From Micropruina sp. (GTDB taxonomy: Bacteria; Actinomycetota; Actinomycetes; Propionibacteriales; Propionibacteriaceae), in NCBI GenBank assembly GCA_016716635.1, contig JADJVZ010000011.1:1178001-1242000 (forward strand): a stretch of 64,000 nt of DNA, given 5' to 3'. Positions 16,616 to 25,270 of the stretch are shown here, one piece after another. Numbering within the stretch: the first letter of the stretch is position 1; each line of letters opens with the position of its first letter. The position numbers and the translations under genes were made by a program. A model generated the notes under the pieces. That model did no database searches. It saw only the letters and a program-made list of their open reading frames with translations, and had not been told where the DNA came from.

Positions 16616-17698
16616 GTGATCCCCTTCACCCTGCCGGTGACCCCGATGCTGGCGCGCCGGGTCCCCGAAATCCCTGCCGGGATGGCTTATGAGCCCAAGT
16701 GGGACGGCTTTCGCTGCGTGGCGGCCGTGGTCGATGGACGCGCGCAGTTGTGGTCCCGCAACGGACGCGATTTGTCGGCGTACTTCCCCGAATTGCTGCC
16801 CGCCCTGGTGACAACCCTGCCGACGGACACGGTGCTGGACGGGGAAATCGTGGTGGTCGTAGGCAACCGCCTCGACTTCGTGAAACTGACCGAACGCATC
16901 CATCCGGCTGCCCGTCGAATCGCCGCGCTCGCCGAACGGATGCCCGCCTCGCTCGTGTTCTGGGACGTCCTCGCCGCCAGGGGTACCGATCTGCGGGGCG
17001 AGCCCTTCGCGGACCGCCGTCGCCAGTTGGAGGCCCTGTTGGACGGTGCCCCGGCGCCCCTCTTCCTCTCCCCTCTCACGACCGATCTGCGCCTGGCACA
17101 GGAATGGTTCACCGGCTTCGAAGGGGCGGGGCTGGACGGCGTTGTCGCCAAGCCGATGGCGGCGTCCTACCAGCCCGGTGTCCGCGCGATGCTCAAGATC
17201 AAGCATGATCGGGAGGCCGACGTGGTGGTGGGGGCCTACGTCTTGCAGGCCGACACCAACGCCGCCCGTCCGATCCTCGGCGCCCTGCAGCTGGGGCTCT
17301 ACGACGCGGCGGGCCTCCTGCATTGGGTCGGGGTCGCGGCGAACTTCAGCGATGACATGCGCACCGCCACCGCGGAGATGCTGGCGGAACTGGCGGTGGC
17401 GCCGGACTCCCCCGCCTGGCAGCAGCATCCGTGGAGCAAGGATCAGGTGCCGGACGGGCCGCGCGTCCCCGGCACGGTGAATCGTTGGAACGCGACGCCC
17501 GCCAAGCAGGTCGTCCTCCTGGATCCGATGCTGGTCTGTCAGGTCGGTTACGAACACATGGAGGGGACGCGGTTCCGGCACACGACCCAGTTCCAACGAT
17601 GGCGTCCGGACAAGGTGCCCGAGGAATGTACGTTCGCCCAACTCGAGGAGGTTCCGACCTTCGACCTCGCGGCCATCCTGAGCGGCGGCCGGGCTTGA
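16616..17698 (+). CDS. ligC: ATP-dependent DNA ligase, LigC type
   Basis: This compact 360-residue ligase seals nicks in DNA. The adenylated lysine is K28 in EPKWDGFR (motif I). LWSRNGRDLSAYFPEL (motif Ia region), VLDGEIVV (motif III), FWDVLA, GLDGVVAKP (motif IV) and MLKIKHDREADVVVGAY (motif V) follow in order. An OB-fold C-terminus completes the protein. LigC enzymes in mycobacteria serve backup nonhomologous or base-excision repair. Ku or LigD is not in this window. It starts with GTG and is divergent from ppk2. Confidence 0.93.
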   Translation: MIPFTLPVTPMLARRVPEIPAGMAYEPKWDGFRCVAAVVDGRAQLWSRNGRDLSAYFPELLPALVTTLPTDTVLDGEIVVVVGNRLDFVKLTERIHPAARRIAALAERMPASLVFWDVLAARGTDLRGEPFADRRRQLEALLDGAPAPLFLSPLTTDLRLAQEWFTGFEGAGLDGVVAKPMAASYQPGVRAMLKIKHDREADVVVGAYVLQADTNAARPILGALQLGLYDAAGLLHWVGVAANFSDDMRTATAEMLAELAVAPDSPAWQQHPWSKDQVPDGPRVPGTVNRWNATPAKQVVLLDPMLVCQVGYEHMEGTRFRHTTQFQRWRPDKVPEECTFAQLEEVPTFDLAAILSGGRA

Positions 17699-17744
17699 TC
17701 CCACGGACTACCGTGGCGCCTATCAAGGCGAAAGAGGTGGCACG

Positions 17745-18152
17745 GTGACGCACCAATTCAAGGTGATCAAGACCCCCGAGCAATGGCGAGCCGAACTGAC
17801 ACCGCAGGAGTACAAGGTCCTGCGCCAGGCCGGCACGGAGGCGCCCTTTACGGGCGAGTACACCGACACCACTGCTCCCGGGGTTTACGAGTGCCGCGCG
17901 TGCGGCGCCGAGTTGTTCCGCAGTGCCGAGAAGTTCTCCTCTCACTGCGGCTGGCCGTCCTTTTTCGCCCCTGCGGCGGACGATCGAGTCCGCTACATCG
18001 CGGACGATTCGTTGGCCCGGCACCGTACCGAGGTGCGCTGCGCGGCTTGCGACAGCCACCTCGGCCACGTTTTCGAGGGCGAGGGTTACGAGACGCCCAC
18101 CGATCTTCGCTACTGCATCAACTCCATCTCGCTGCGGCTGCGGCCGGAGTAA
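17745..18152 (+). CDS. msrB: Peptide-methionine (R)-S-oxide reductase
   Basis: MsrB repairs oxidised methionine (R-epimer) in proteins. The 135-residue protein has the two zinc pairs C50/C53 and C99/C102, the HCGWPSF substrate motif and the catalytic C124 in RYCINSISL. A resolving cysteine is not obvious elsewhere, as in many bacterial MsrB proteins. It lies 46 bp after ligC and 59 bp before the DUF3000 gene, all on the plus strand. Confidence 0.97.
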   Translation: MTHQFKVIKTPEQWRAELTPQEYKVLRQAGTEAPFTGEYTDTTAPGVYECRACGAELFRSAEKFSSHCGWPSFFAPAADDRVRYIADDSLARHRTEVRCAACDSHLGHVFEGEGYETPTDLRYCINSISLRLRPE

Positions 18153-18157
18153 GACAC

Positions 18158-18193
18158 GCCTCCCGGCGAGTCAACCGGGAGGCACCTCGCCGG
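18158..18193 (+). promoter_or_regulatory. Two mutually exclusive hairpins between msrB and DUF3000
   Basis: GCCTCCCGG (18158-18166) pairs perfectly with CCGGGAGGC (18175-18183). Overlapping it, CCGGCGAG (18163-18170) pairs perfectly with CTCGCCGG (18186-18193). Both stems cannot form at once. The first could be a terminator for msrB but lacks a T tract; the pair could also act as an attenuator for the DUF3000-rnd operon. Confidence 0.5.
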
Positions 18194-18211
18194 TGTTCTA
18201 GCCTCAATCTC

Positions 18212-18805
18212 GTGAGCGCGCGTATCGAATCGACGTCACGGCGATTCGAACAGGCCGTGAAAGCAATGATGGGCGTCGCGTGGCGTCCGGAAATGGTGGT
18301 CGAAGAGATTCCCGCTCCGCAGCGCATCGCACCCTTTGCCGTCGCCATCAGCGCCGAGGTGATGGTGGCCGATGAAGAACTAGGGAGCGGGCGGCTGGTG
18401 TTGCTGCACGATCCCGAGGGCAACCCGGCATGGGAGGGCGACTTCCGCTGCGTCAGCTACGTCCGGGCCGGCGTCGACTCCGAAATGGCGATCGATCCCC
18501 TGCTCAACGAAGTGGGCTGGTCGTGGTTGGAGGACGCCTTGAGCCGTCAACAGGCCGTGTTCGCCGCCCCGAGCGGCACCGTCACCGCCGTGTCGTCCCG
18601 CTCGTTTGGGACCATGGAGACCGAGCCTCCGCGCGCCGAGGTCGAAATCCGCGCGTCGTGGACGCCCCTGATCGAATCCGCCGACGACGTCACCCGCCAC
18701 TTGTTGGCCTGGTCCGATCTGCTGTGCACCACGGCCGGCTTGCCGCCGCTCCCCCAGGGCGTCATTCCGCTCAGTTCGCGTCTCCAGGGCGGGCGACGCT
18801 GGTGA
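18212..18805 (+). CDS. DUF3000 family protein
   Basis: This 197-residue soluble protein belongs to an actinobacterial family of unknown function. Recognisable parts are the basic start (SRRFEQAVKAMMG), a WRPEMVVEEIPAPQRIAPFA segment, and a GWSWLEDAL...VFAAPSGTVT core. The C-terminus (CTTAGLPPLPQGVIPLSSR) is typical. It is almost always found just before RNase D, as here, where its TGA overlaps the rnd GTG (GTGA). That supports a shared role in RNA metabolism, but only by association. Confidence 0.87.
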   Translation: MSARIESTSRRFEQAVKAMMGVAWRPEMVVEEIPAPQRIAPFAVAISAEVMVADEELGSGRLVLLHDPEGNPAWEGDFRCVSYVRAGVDSEMAIDPLLNEVGWSWLEDALSRQQAVFAAPSGTVTAVSSRSFGTMETEPPRAEVEIRASWTPLIESADDVTRHLLAWSDLLCTTAGLPPLPQGVIPLSSRLQGGRRW

Positions 18806-20094
18806 GCGACGAGAAGCAGAACAACCCGTCGTCGCCCACGAGCGAGCCCGACGCTACGCCCAGCGTCGTCCTCCGGCCGCTGACCTACCCCGCCGACGGG
18901 GTGCCTGAGGTCATTAACACCCGGGAGGCGCTCGCCGCCGCCTGCACGGACCTTGCGTCTGGCAGTGGAGTGATCGGCGTCGATACCGAACGTGCGCAAA
19001 GCTTCCGCTACACCGCGAAGGCATACCTCGTGCAGATGCGCCGGCAGGGCGCCGGCACGCTGCTCATCGATCCGGTGGCGTTCGAGGACGAGAATCCGCG
19101 CGCCGACCTCTCTGGAGTGCTGGACGCCGTGGGCGACGCCGAGTGGATCCTGCACGCCGCCACGCAAGACCTGCCATGCCTCGTCGAGATCGGCTTGCGT
19201 CCGAAGCGGCTGTTCGACAGCGAACTGGCCGGACGCTTGCTCAACCTTCCGCGCGTTGGGCTTCAGCCGTTGCTGGAGTCGGCCTTCGGCGTCCAACTGC
19301 TGAAGGAGCACTCTGCTGCCGACTGGTCGCGTCGTCCGCTGCCCGAGGACTGGTTGGTCTACGCCGCCCTCGACGTCGAAATGCTCGCTGAGTTGCGGGA
19401 ATGGCTGATGGCCCAACTCGCGGAGGCCGGCAAGACCGACTGGGCACAACAGGAGTTCGACTACCTGCTCGACTGGGCCGACACCCCGAACGCCCCCCGC
19501 GAGGAGCCCTGGCGGCGCACCTCCGGGATCCATCAGGTGAACGCGCCCATCGCTTTGGCCGTCGTCCGCGAGCTGTGGACCGAGCGCGACAAGATCGCTG
19601 CGGGCTCCGACAAGGCGCCCAGCAAGATCTTGAACGATCGGGCGATCAGTGAGCTGGCGGGCGGCATCACCCAGCAGAACATCGGGTCGGTGACCCGTGG
19701 CACCCTGCGCGGCGTGGATGGCTTTGCGTGGCGCAATGCGGCCCGCTACGAATCCACCTGGCTGCAGGCGGTGGCGCGGGTGGCTGCCATGCCGCGTTCC
19801 AGTTGGCCGGCCAAGACGTTGGCCAACGACATGCCGCAGCAGCCGCGCTCCTGGCAGCACCGCTATCCGGAGGCCTACGCGCGCTGGATGGCCGTGCGTC
19901 CGCTGGTGAACGACCTCGCCCAAGGCCTGGACGTCCCCGCCGAGAATCTGCTCTCCCCCGAGCCGCTGCGGCGGCTGGCCTGGGAGCCGCCCGCCACGAC
20001 TGATGAGGCGTCGGTGTCGGCGTTCTTGGCCGGGTACTCCGTGCGACCCTGGCAGCGGGAGGCCGTCTCTGGGCCCCTCGCGGCGGCCCTGTAG
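18802..20094 (+). CDS. rnd: Ribonuclease D family 3'-5' exonuclease with HRDC domain
   Basis: This 430-residue protein has a DEDD-type exonuclease domain at about residues 55-215, with D61 and E63 in GVIGVDTERA, an AATQDLPCL segment (DEDD motif II) and YAALDVEML (motif III). An HRDC domain follows near residues 240-310 (LWTERDKIAAGSDKAPSKIL). RNase D trims 3' ends of tRNA precursors and other structured RNAs. It is translationally coupled to DUF3000 and converges on dxs. Confidence 0.93.
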   Translation: MSDEKQNNPSSPTSEPDATPSVVLRPLTYPADGVPEVINTREALAAACTDLASGSGVIGVDTERAQSFRYTAKAYLVQMRRQGAGTLLIDPVAFEDENPRADLSGVLDAVGDAEWILHAATQDLPCLVEIGLRPKRLFDSELAGRLLNLPRVGLQPLLESAFGVQLLKEHSAADWSRRPLPEDWLVYAALDVEMLAELREWLMAQLAEAGKTDWAQQEFDYLLDWADTPNAPREEPWRRTSGIHQVNAPIALAVVRELWTERDKIAAGSDKAPSKILNDRAISELAGGITQQNIGSVTRGTLRGVDGFAWRNAARYESTWLQAVARVAAMPRSSWPAKTLANDMPQQPRSWQHRYPEAYARWMAVRPLVNDLAQGLDVPAENLLSPEPLRRLAWEPPATTDEASVSAFLAGYSVRPWQREAVSGPLAAAL

Positions 20095-20109
20095 CTCAGG
20101 ACTGCCGCG

Positions 20110-21975
20110 TCAGGACGGAAGCAATGCGCGTGCCACGTCCGCGATGGCGGAGCCGCTGAGGCCACAAGCCTCCAGCAGGTCCGGCCGCGCGCCCTGCGCG
20201 AGGAAACCCGGCGGGATGCCGAGGTTCTGCAGGCGGATATGCACTCCTGCCGAAGCCAGCGCCTGCGTGATCGAGGCCCCGACACCGCCCGTGACGAGAT
20301 TGTCCTCAACGGTCACAACCACCTCGAACGAGCGCGCCAGCTCGACGAGATCGCCCGACACCGGCAGCGACCACACAGGATCGACGACCGTGACACCGAC
20401 GCCGTCCGCGGCCAACTGCTGGCCCGCGGCGAGGGCCTCTCCGACCAGCTGGCCAACGCCGACGATGAGCACCCGCGAGCCCGCCGCCTGCAGCACGTCG
20501 ACGCTGCCATGGGTCTCGACTGCAGGGATGGGCGCGGGCACCGGATCTTTGGAATAGCGGATCGCCGTCGGCGCCTCATCGGTGTGCGTGGCGATGTCCA
20601 GGGCTTCGGCGAGCCGCGGCTCATCGCGCGGTGCGGCCAAGCGCAGGCCCGGCACCAAACTGAGCAGCGAGAGGTCCCACATGCCGTGGTGACTCGGACC
20701 GTCGGGCCCGGTGACGCCGGCCCTATCGAGCACAAAGGTCACCCCAGCCTTATGCAGGGCGACGTCCATCAGGGCCTGGTCAAAGGCTCGGTTGAGGAAG
20801 GTGGCGTAGACCGCGACGACGGGGTGGAGGCCGGCCGTGGCGAGCCCAGCCGCGGACGTGACGGCGTGCTGCTCGGCGATGCCCACATCGAAGACCCGGT
20901 CCGGGAATCGGTCCCGGAAGCCGTCGAGACCGACCGGATGCAGCATGGCGGCCGTGATGGCGACCAGCTTCGGGTTGGACTCCGCCTGCTCGACGATGAG
21001 CTCCGAAAAGGCTTGCGTCCAGGTGCGGGCCGAGGAGGGCGACAGCGGACGTCCGGTCACGTGATCGATCTTGCCGACGGCGTGGAAGTGGTCTTCCAGG
21101 TCGTCCTCGGCGGCATGGTAGCCGCGGCCCTTCTTCGTGAGGCAGTGGACGAGCACCGGGCCCCCGAAGTCGCGCGCCTGCTCCAACGTCACTTCGAGGG
21201 CGGCCACGTCGTGGCCATCGATCGGGCCGAGGTACTTCAGCCCAAGATCGGAGAACATGCCCTGCGGTGCGAGCCAGTCCTTCATGCCGCGCTTGAAGGC
21301 GTGCAGAAGGCTGTAGAGCCGTCCGCCCACGACTGGCGCGGAACTGACGACCGTCTTGATCGTGCGCAGGGTGGGCTCGTAGCGTCGGTCCGTCCGCAGC
21401 GCCGAGAGGCGCGTGGCGAGGCCGCCGACGGTCTTGAGGTAGGAGCGTCCGTTGTCGTTGACGACGACGATGAGGCGCAGATCCGGTTGGGCGGCGATGT
21501 TGTTGAGCGCCTCCCACGCCATCCCGCCGGTCAATGCACCGTCGCCGATGACGGCGACGACCGTCCGCGGTTCGCCTTGCAACTGGAAGGCCTTCGCCAT
21601 GCCCTGTGCCCACGAGAGCGACGTCGAGGCGTGCGAGTTCTCCACCCAGTCGTGCTCGGATTCGCTGCGGCTGGGATAGCCGGAGATCCCGCCCGGTTGC
21701 CGCAGGGTCGCAAAGTCGTCCTGGCGGCCGGTGAGGATCTTGTGGACGTAGCTTTGGTGCCCCGTGTCGAACACGATGGGATCGAACGGCGAGTCGAACA
21801 CCCGATGCAACGCCATCGTCAGCTCGACGACCCCCAGGTTGGGTCCCAAATGGCCGCCCGTCTGGCTGACCTTTGCGACCAAGAACGCGCGAATCTCCTC
21901 GGCGAGGGGCGCCAGCTGATCCGGGTTGAGTCGCTTGAGATCCTCCGGCGAACCGATGCTCTCGAGCAATGACAT
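20110..21975 (-). CDS. dxs: 1-deoxy-D-xylulose-5-phosphate synthase
   Basis: Dxs condenses pyruvate and glyceraldehyde 3-phosphate in the first step of the MEP isoprenoid pathway. The 621-residue protein has an early QTGGHLGPNLGVVELT motif, the thiamine-diphosphate motif starting GDGA at residue 144, and the YATFLNRAFDQ and DRAGVTGPDGPSHHG motifs of the pyrimidine domain. I used the ATG at 21975 (MSLLESIGSPEDL); the open frame extends further upstream without family sequence. The product feeds the isoprenyl diphosphate synthase at 41.2 kb. Confidence 0.97.
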   Translation of the reverse strand: MSLLESIGSPEDLKRLNPDQLAPLAEEIRAFLVAKVSQTGGHLGPNLGVVELTMALHRVFDSPFDPIVFDTGHQSYVHKILTGRQDDFATLRQPGGISGYPSRSESEHDWVENSHASTSLSWAQGMAKAFQLQGEPRTVVAVIGDGALTGGMAWEALNNIAAQPDLRLIVVVNDNGRSYLKTVGGLATRLSALRTDRRYEPTLRTIKTVVSSAPVVGGRLYSLLHAFKRGMKDWLAPQGMFSDLGLKYLGPIDGHDVAALEVTLEQARDFGGPVLVHCLTKKGRGYHAAEDDLEDHFHAVGKIDHVTGRPLSPSSARTWTQAFSELIVEQAESNPKLVAITAAMLHPVGLDGFRDRFPDRVFDVGIAEQHAVTSAAGLATAGLHPVVAVYATFLNRAFDQALMDVALHKAGVTFVLDRAGVTGPDGPSHHGMWDLSLLSLVPGLRLAAPRDEPRLAEALDIATHTDEAPTAIRYSKDPVPAPIPAVETHGSVDVLQAAGSRVLIVGVGQLVGEALAAGQQLAADGVGVTVVDPVWSLPVSGDLVELARSFEVVVTVEDNLVTGGVGASITQALASAGVHIRLQNLGIPPGFLAQGARPDLLEACGLSGSAIADVARALLPS

Positions 21976-22045
21976 GCGAGGGAGTCTAGTCCGCGCGTCC
22001 GGCGGGAACCCCGCTCTGACTACGAGGGATACTTTGCAAGTCCAT

Positions 22046-22061
22046 CTGCACATTCGTGCAG
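22046..22061. other. Small perfect hairpin between the SGNH hydrolase gene and dxs
   Basis: CTGCAC-attc-GTGCAG forms a perfect 6-bp stem with a 4-nt loop. It lies after the hydrolase stop and about 70 bp before the dxs start on the minus strand. No T run follows, so it may be a weak terminator or a protein site near the dxs promoter. Confidence 0.3.
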
Positions 22062-22082
22062 GTCGGGTGGTGCCCGCGTGGC

Positions 22083-22988
22083 TCAACCCCCTGCTCGAAC
22101 CTCAGCTCGTGCCGGGTCGCTGGACGTCACGCCACCGGTGGTGACGGACATCCCACGCTCACTCGGGGCCGCACCGAGGCTGCGGGCGACCGTCGGGGCG
22201 TAGCCGAAACCGTAGCCCTTGCCGTTCGGGTGGAACGACGAACCGGGATCCGCGGGGTCGACGTTGTTGATCCACGGCTTTGAGTCGCAGATCGCGTGGC
22301 CCGCGAAGGGCGGCACGACATCCGCCATGGTGAACCCGGCGTTGGTGGCAGCGGTCCTAATCGCGGCGTCGAGGGAGTCCGCGCCCGCGTTGAGGGCGGC
22401 CATTTCCACGGCGGTGAAGTCCGTCAGCGGGCTGCAGTTCTCGCCGTTGAACAGGTGCGGATACCCCGTCACCACGACTTTCGCGTTCGGGGCGGCGGCC
22501 TTGATGGCCGTGAAGAGGGCATTGAGGCTGTAGGGCAGGACGTTCGCGATCGCCGCGTTGGAATACTGCACGGCACCCAGACACAGGTTGGTGTCGGTGC
22601 CCAGGCAGGCGCCCATGACCATGCCGAAGCCGATGTCGTCACCACCGATGGTGAGGGTGACGTACGCAGTGTCCGAGCTGAGCGTGCCGAGTTGGTTGGC
22701 GAGGACGTCCATGGTGGTGGCGCCAGCGCAGGCCTGGAAGTCCAGGGCCAAGCCGGACCGGGCGGCGATCACCATCGGATAGCTGGCGCGGGATCGCCGA
22801 CAGGGATCCGTGGGGCTCAGGTACCGGCCAGCCCCGGCGCCGGCGGCATAGCTGTCGCCCAGGGCCACGTAGGCAGGCTTGAGAGCCACGGACGGAGGCC
22901 CCGCGGCGGTCGCGACGGACGCCGTGGCGGCGCTCAACAAGGCAGCACAGGCCGCGGCAAGGACACGCGTCAGGATCTTCTTGTTCAT
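22083..22988 (-). CDS. Secreted SGNH/GDSL-family lipase or esterase
   Basis: This 301-residue exported hydrolase has a signal peptide (MNKKILTRVL... to about residue 29). The nucleophile is S46 in ALGDSYAAGAG (block I), with TIGGDDIGF as blocks II/III. The catalytic histidine is H253 in SFHPNGKGYG. Paired cysteines in LGTDTNLCLG and FQACAG suggest disulfides, as in Streptomyces SGNH lipases. The last 20 residues are low in structure. Substrate is unknown; lipid or acetyl esters are plausible. It is divergent from the secreted S53 peptidase. Confidence 0.92.
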   Translation of the reverse strand: MNKKILTRVLAAACAALLSAATASVATAAGPPSVALKPAYVALGDSYAAGAGAGRYLSPTDPCRRSRASYPMVIAARSGLALDFQACAGATTMDVLANQLGTLSSDTAYVTLTIGGDDIGFGMVMGACLGTDTNLCLGAVQYSNAAIANVLPYSLNALFTAIKAAAPNAKVVVTGYPHLFNGENCSPLTDFTAVEMAALNAGADSLDAAIRTAATNAGFTMADVVPPFAGHAICDSKPWINNVDPADPGSSFHPNGKGYGFGYAPTVARSLGAAPSERGMSVTTGGVTSSDPARAEVRAGG

Positions 22989-23127
22989 GGTCGATTACCC
23001 TCTTCCGGACGCGCTTCGGGCGCACGCCCCAAGTCACGGTAAGCCGGATCTGAGGAAAAGGACCGGGGCGCGTGGGGCGCACTCCTGCTTACCGCGAGGA
23101 AACCCACCGGAGGGCCTTCTGGGCGGG

Positions 23128-23155
23128 TTGCGCGCGTGACTAACAGGACTAAAGT
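23128..23155 (+). promoter_or_regulatory. Possible promoter of the S53 peptidase gene
   Basis: TTGCGC (23128-23133) and TAAAGT (23150-23155) are separated by 16 bp, 43 bp before the ATG. The -10 element fits TAnnnT; the -35 is partial. No experimental support. Confidence 0.35.
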
Positions 23156-23197
23156 AGGCGCCGTAGGGGGGCCATACGATTTGTCGGGGGACAAGAA

Positions 23198-24379
23198 ATG
23201 CGTCGGTTCATCATCCTCGGAGTGGCCCTTGCCACCAGTGCTTTGGGGGCCTTGCCAGCCCAAGCGTTGCCTCCCACCGCGAACGAACACGCAGTGGAGC
23301 GCGTCTGCGCCTCGCCGGCAGCAGGCGAAGCGGCCTGCAGCGCGTTGCGGCTCGGTCGACCCACCGGTGGCACCACCCCGGCCGTTCCGGCCGGTTACGG
23401 GCCCGCCGACCTGAGGGCCGCCTACAACCTGCCGGCCACGTTCGTCGGCGCCACGCGTCCTACCATCGCGGTGGTCGACGCCTATGACGCGCCGAGCGCC
23501 GCCAGCGACCTCGCCGTGTACCGCAAGCAGTTCGGCTTGCCCGCCCTGAACGCCGGCGGCCCGACGTTCACGAAGGTCAATCAAAACGGCGGGACGAAGA
23601 TGCCTATGAAGAACGCAGGTTGGGCGGCGGAAATCAGCCTGGACCTCGACATGGTCTCGGCGATCTGCCCCACCTGCAACATCTTGCTCGTGGAAGCCTC
23701 CTCGGCCTCGTTCGCCAACCTGGGTGCGGCTGTGAACTACGCGGCCAGCGTCAACGGCGTCGTCGCGATCAGCAACTCCTACGGTGGCTCCGACCTCGGC
23801 CAGATGAGCGCCTACAACCATCCCGGGATCGCGATCACGGCCTCCACAGGCGACGCCGGTTACGGCGTCAGCGCCCCCGCCTCCTTCCCGTCGGTGATTG
23901 CCGTCGGAGGCACCAGCCTTCGCCGAGCCGCCACCGCCAGCGGCTGGGCCGAGACGGCCTGGACGGGCGCCGGCTCCGGCTGCTCCACCCTGAACACCAA
24001 GCCGGTCTGGCAGACCGCGGCCACCCAATGCACCGGGAAGGCCAACGCGGACGTCTCCGCCGTGGCCGATCCCTACACCGGCGTGGCCATCTACGACTCA
24101 ACCCCGTACAACGGGGCGTCGGGGTGGCAGGTCTACGGCGGCACCTCGGCGTCCGCCCCGATCGTGGCTGCTGTCTTCGCTCTAGCCGGAAACACCGGTA
24201 CCGGCTACAGCGCGACCAACCCTTACCCCGCCTCGCGGCTCTGGGGTGCCACCGGTGGCCTGAACGACGTCACCACAGGCTCTAACGGCACCTGCCCCAC
24301 CAGTGTGTGGTGCAACGCCGGCACGGGCTGGGACGGCCCCACCGGCCTCGGGACTCCCAACGGAGTCAGCGCCTTCTAG
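23198..24379 (+). CDS. Secreted S53 (sedolisin-like) serine-carboxyl peptidase
   Basis: This 393-residue protein has a signal peptide (to about residue 23, ending AQA). Its catalytic residues fit the sedolisin plan: E145 and D149 in WAAEISLDLD (ExxxD), D219 in ASTGDAGYG (oxyanion Asp) and nucleophile S317 in GGTSASAP. The last part (GTGWDGPTGLGTP) is also typical of the family's C-terminal end. Sedolisins are acid-active endopeptidases. The prosegment is very short, about 40 residues, where many family members carry over 150. ATG with GGGGGACAAGAA upstream. An intrinsic terminator follows. Confidence 0.9.
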   Translation: MRRFIILGVALATSALGALPAQALPPTANEHAVERVCASPAAGEAACSALRLGRPTGGTTPAVPAGYGPADLRAAYNLPATFVGATRPTIAVVDAYDAPSAASDLAVYRKQFGLPALNAGGPTFTKVNQNGGTKMPMKNAGWAAEISLDLDMVSAICPTCNILLVEASSASFANLGAAVNYAASVNGVVAISNSYGGSDLGQMSAYNHPGIAITASTGDAGYGVSAPASFPSVIAVGGTSLRRAATASGWAETAWTGAGSGCSTLNTKPVWQTAATQCTGKANADVSAVADPYTGVAIYDSTPYNGASGWQVYGGTSASAPIVAAVFALAGNTGTGYSATNPYPASRLWGATGGLNDVTTGSNGTCPTSVWCNAGTGWDGPTGLGTPNGVSAF

Positions 24380-24401
24380 GAACAAGCTTCTTCCCCGAGA
24401 C

Positions 24402-24444
24402 CCGGACCGGCGTGGCACGAGCCACGACCGGTCCGGTTCTTTTT
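24402..24444 (+). terminator. Intrinsic terminator of the S53 peptidase gene
   Basis: CCGGACCGG-CGTGGC pairs with GCCACG-a-CCGGTCCGG (one bulged A, ACGA loop) and is followed by TTCTTTTT. It starts about 20 bp after the peptidase stop and also lies downstream of the convergent gene at 24467. Confidence 0.9.
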
Positions 24445-24466
24445 CGGCGCAAGAACAGCCCCGCCA

Positions 24467-24883
24467 TCAGAGCCGTCGGATGAACACCTTGCCCCGCAGC
24501 GCCTCTTCGACGAGCGCCACCTCGCGACGCCGGCGAACGAGCCGCTCCGATTCGGCAGCCCACGCCTCCACCGCCGCTTGCACCACCTCGGGAGCCACGA
24601 AATCGTCCAAACTGGCCCGGGCCTCAGCGAGCGCGGTCTGGCTCGTCCGCACCTGGGAACCCACGAACTCCGCCGCGAACCGGGCCAGCACCACAGGATG
24701 CTTCCGCAGCACGAGGTAGGAACGGTATTCGGATGGACAGCAGTCGAGCAGGAACGCCACCGCAGTCGCCTCCCAGTCGGGAGAATCGGGCGGACGAACC
24801 TCCGTCGGCCAGCCCGGCGGCACCCACACGGCCGAGCGCTCCAAGAATCGCTGGCGAGCCAGCCTGTCTGCTACGAGCGTCAT
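24467..24883 (-). CDS. Hypothetical protein, 138 residues, strong promoter
   Basis: I do not recognise this protein. It is soluble, with an N-terminal basic helix (LVADRLARQRFLERS), a WVPPGWPTEVRPPDSPDW proline-rich stretch, and a helical C-terminal half rich in Ala, Glu and Arg that could form a coiled coil (AESERLVRRRREVALVEE). There is no signal or membrane helix. The ATG has GGAGG seven bases upstream. A near-consensus promoter overlapping an inverted repeat lies directly upstream, so it is probably regulated on its own. Confidence 0.7.
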   Translation of the reverse strand: MTLVADRLARQRFLERSAVWVPPGWPTEVRPPDSPDWEATAVAFLLDCCPSEYRSYLVLRKHPVVLARFAAEFVGSQVRTSQTALAEARASLDDFVAPEVVQAAVEAWAAESERLVRRRREVALVEEALRGKVFIRRL

Positions 24884-24895
24884 CGCCGCACCTCC

Positions 24896-24942
24896 AAATC
24901 GAACGATCTTTCGATTTTAAGATTACGGAGGGGGTCTGACAA
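24896..24942 (-). promoter_or_regulatory. Promoter overlapped by an AAATCGAA/TTCGATTT operator-like repeat
   Basis: On the minus strand TTGTCA (24942-24937) and TAAAAT (24919-24914) are spaced by exactly 17 bp, close to the sigma-A consensus. A perfect 8-bp inverted repeat, AAATCGAA (24896-24903) and TTCGATTT (24910-24917), covers the -10 and start region. A repressor bound there would block transcription of the 24467-24883 gene. Confidence 0.6.
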
Positions 24943-24980
24943 GTCCTGCGGAGGAGCCCTGTAGGAGCCACTCCCCCGCC

Positions 24981-25268
24981 TCATTTCAGCGCAGCGGCCA
25001 CCTGAAGGGGCGTGAGTTCTCGATCGGCAGACACCAGCCGCACCGCATTCGGATCCGGGTTGTCGGCGTCCAGAGCCCGGCAAATCAGCCGCAGCCCGTC
25101 CGCCGACCAGCCGGCCAGCACGCGCGCCAGTTGAGCGAGCGTGACGTCCACCTGCTCATGCCGACCCGAAGGTAGGTGCGTCCAGACCGCCGGATCGGAG
25201 TAGAGGGCGTGCAGCGCGTCGAGGTCCTCCATCCTGGGCGGGCGAAGGTCGAGGCGTTCGGCGAGCAT
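24981..25268 (-). pseudogene. GNAT acetyltransferase remnant with central deletion
   Basis: The 95-residue product begins like a GNAT acetyltransferase (LRPPRMEDLDALHALYSDP, then HEQVDVTLAQLARVLAGW). It jumps directly to a sequence that looks like the C-terminal end of the same family (NPDPNAVRLVSADRELTP). Normal members are about 170 residues, and the acetyl-CoA loop (Q/RxxGxG/A) is missing. An in-frame loss of about 80 codons is the simplest explanation, inferred from memory of the family rather than an alignment. It starts three bases after the phosphatase stop. Confidence 0.6.
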
Positions 25269-25270
25269 CG

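Noticed and set aside
20239..21972. 577-residue open frame antisense to dxs
   Set aside because: Shadow of dxs; no ribosome site or family sequence.
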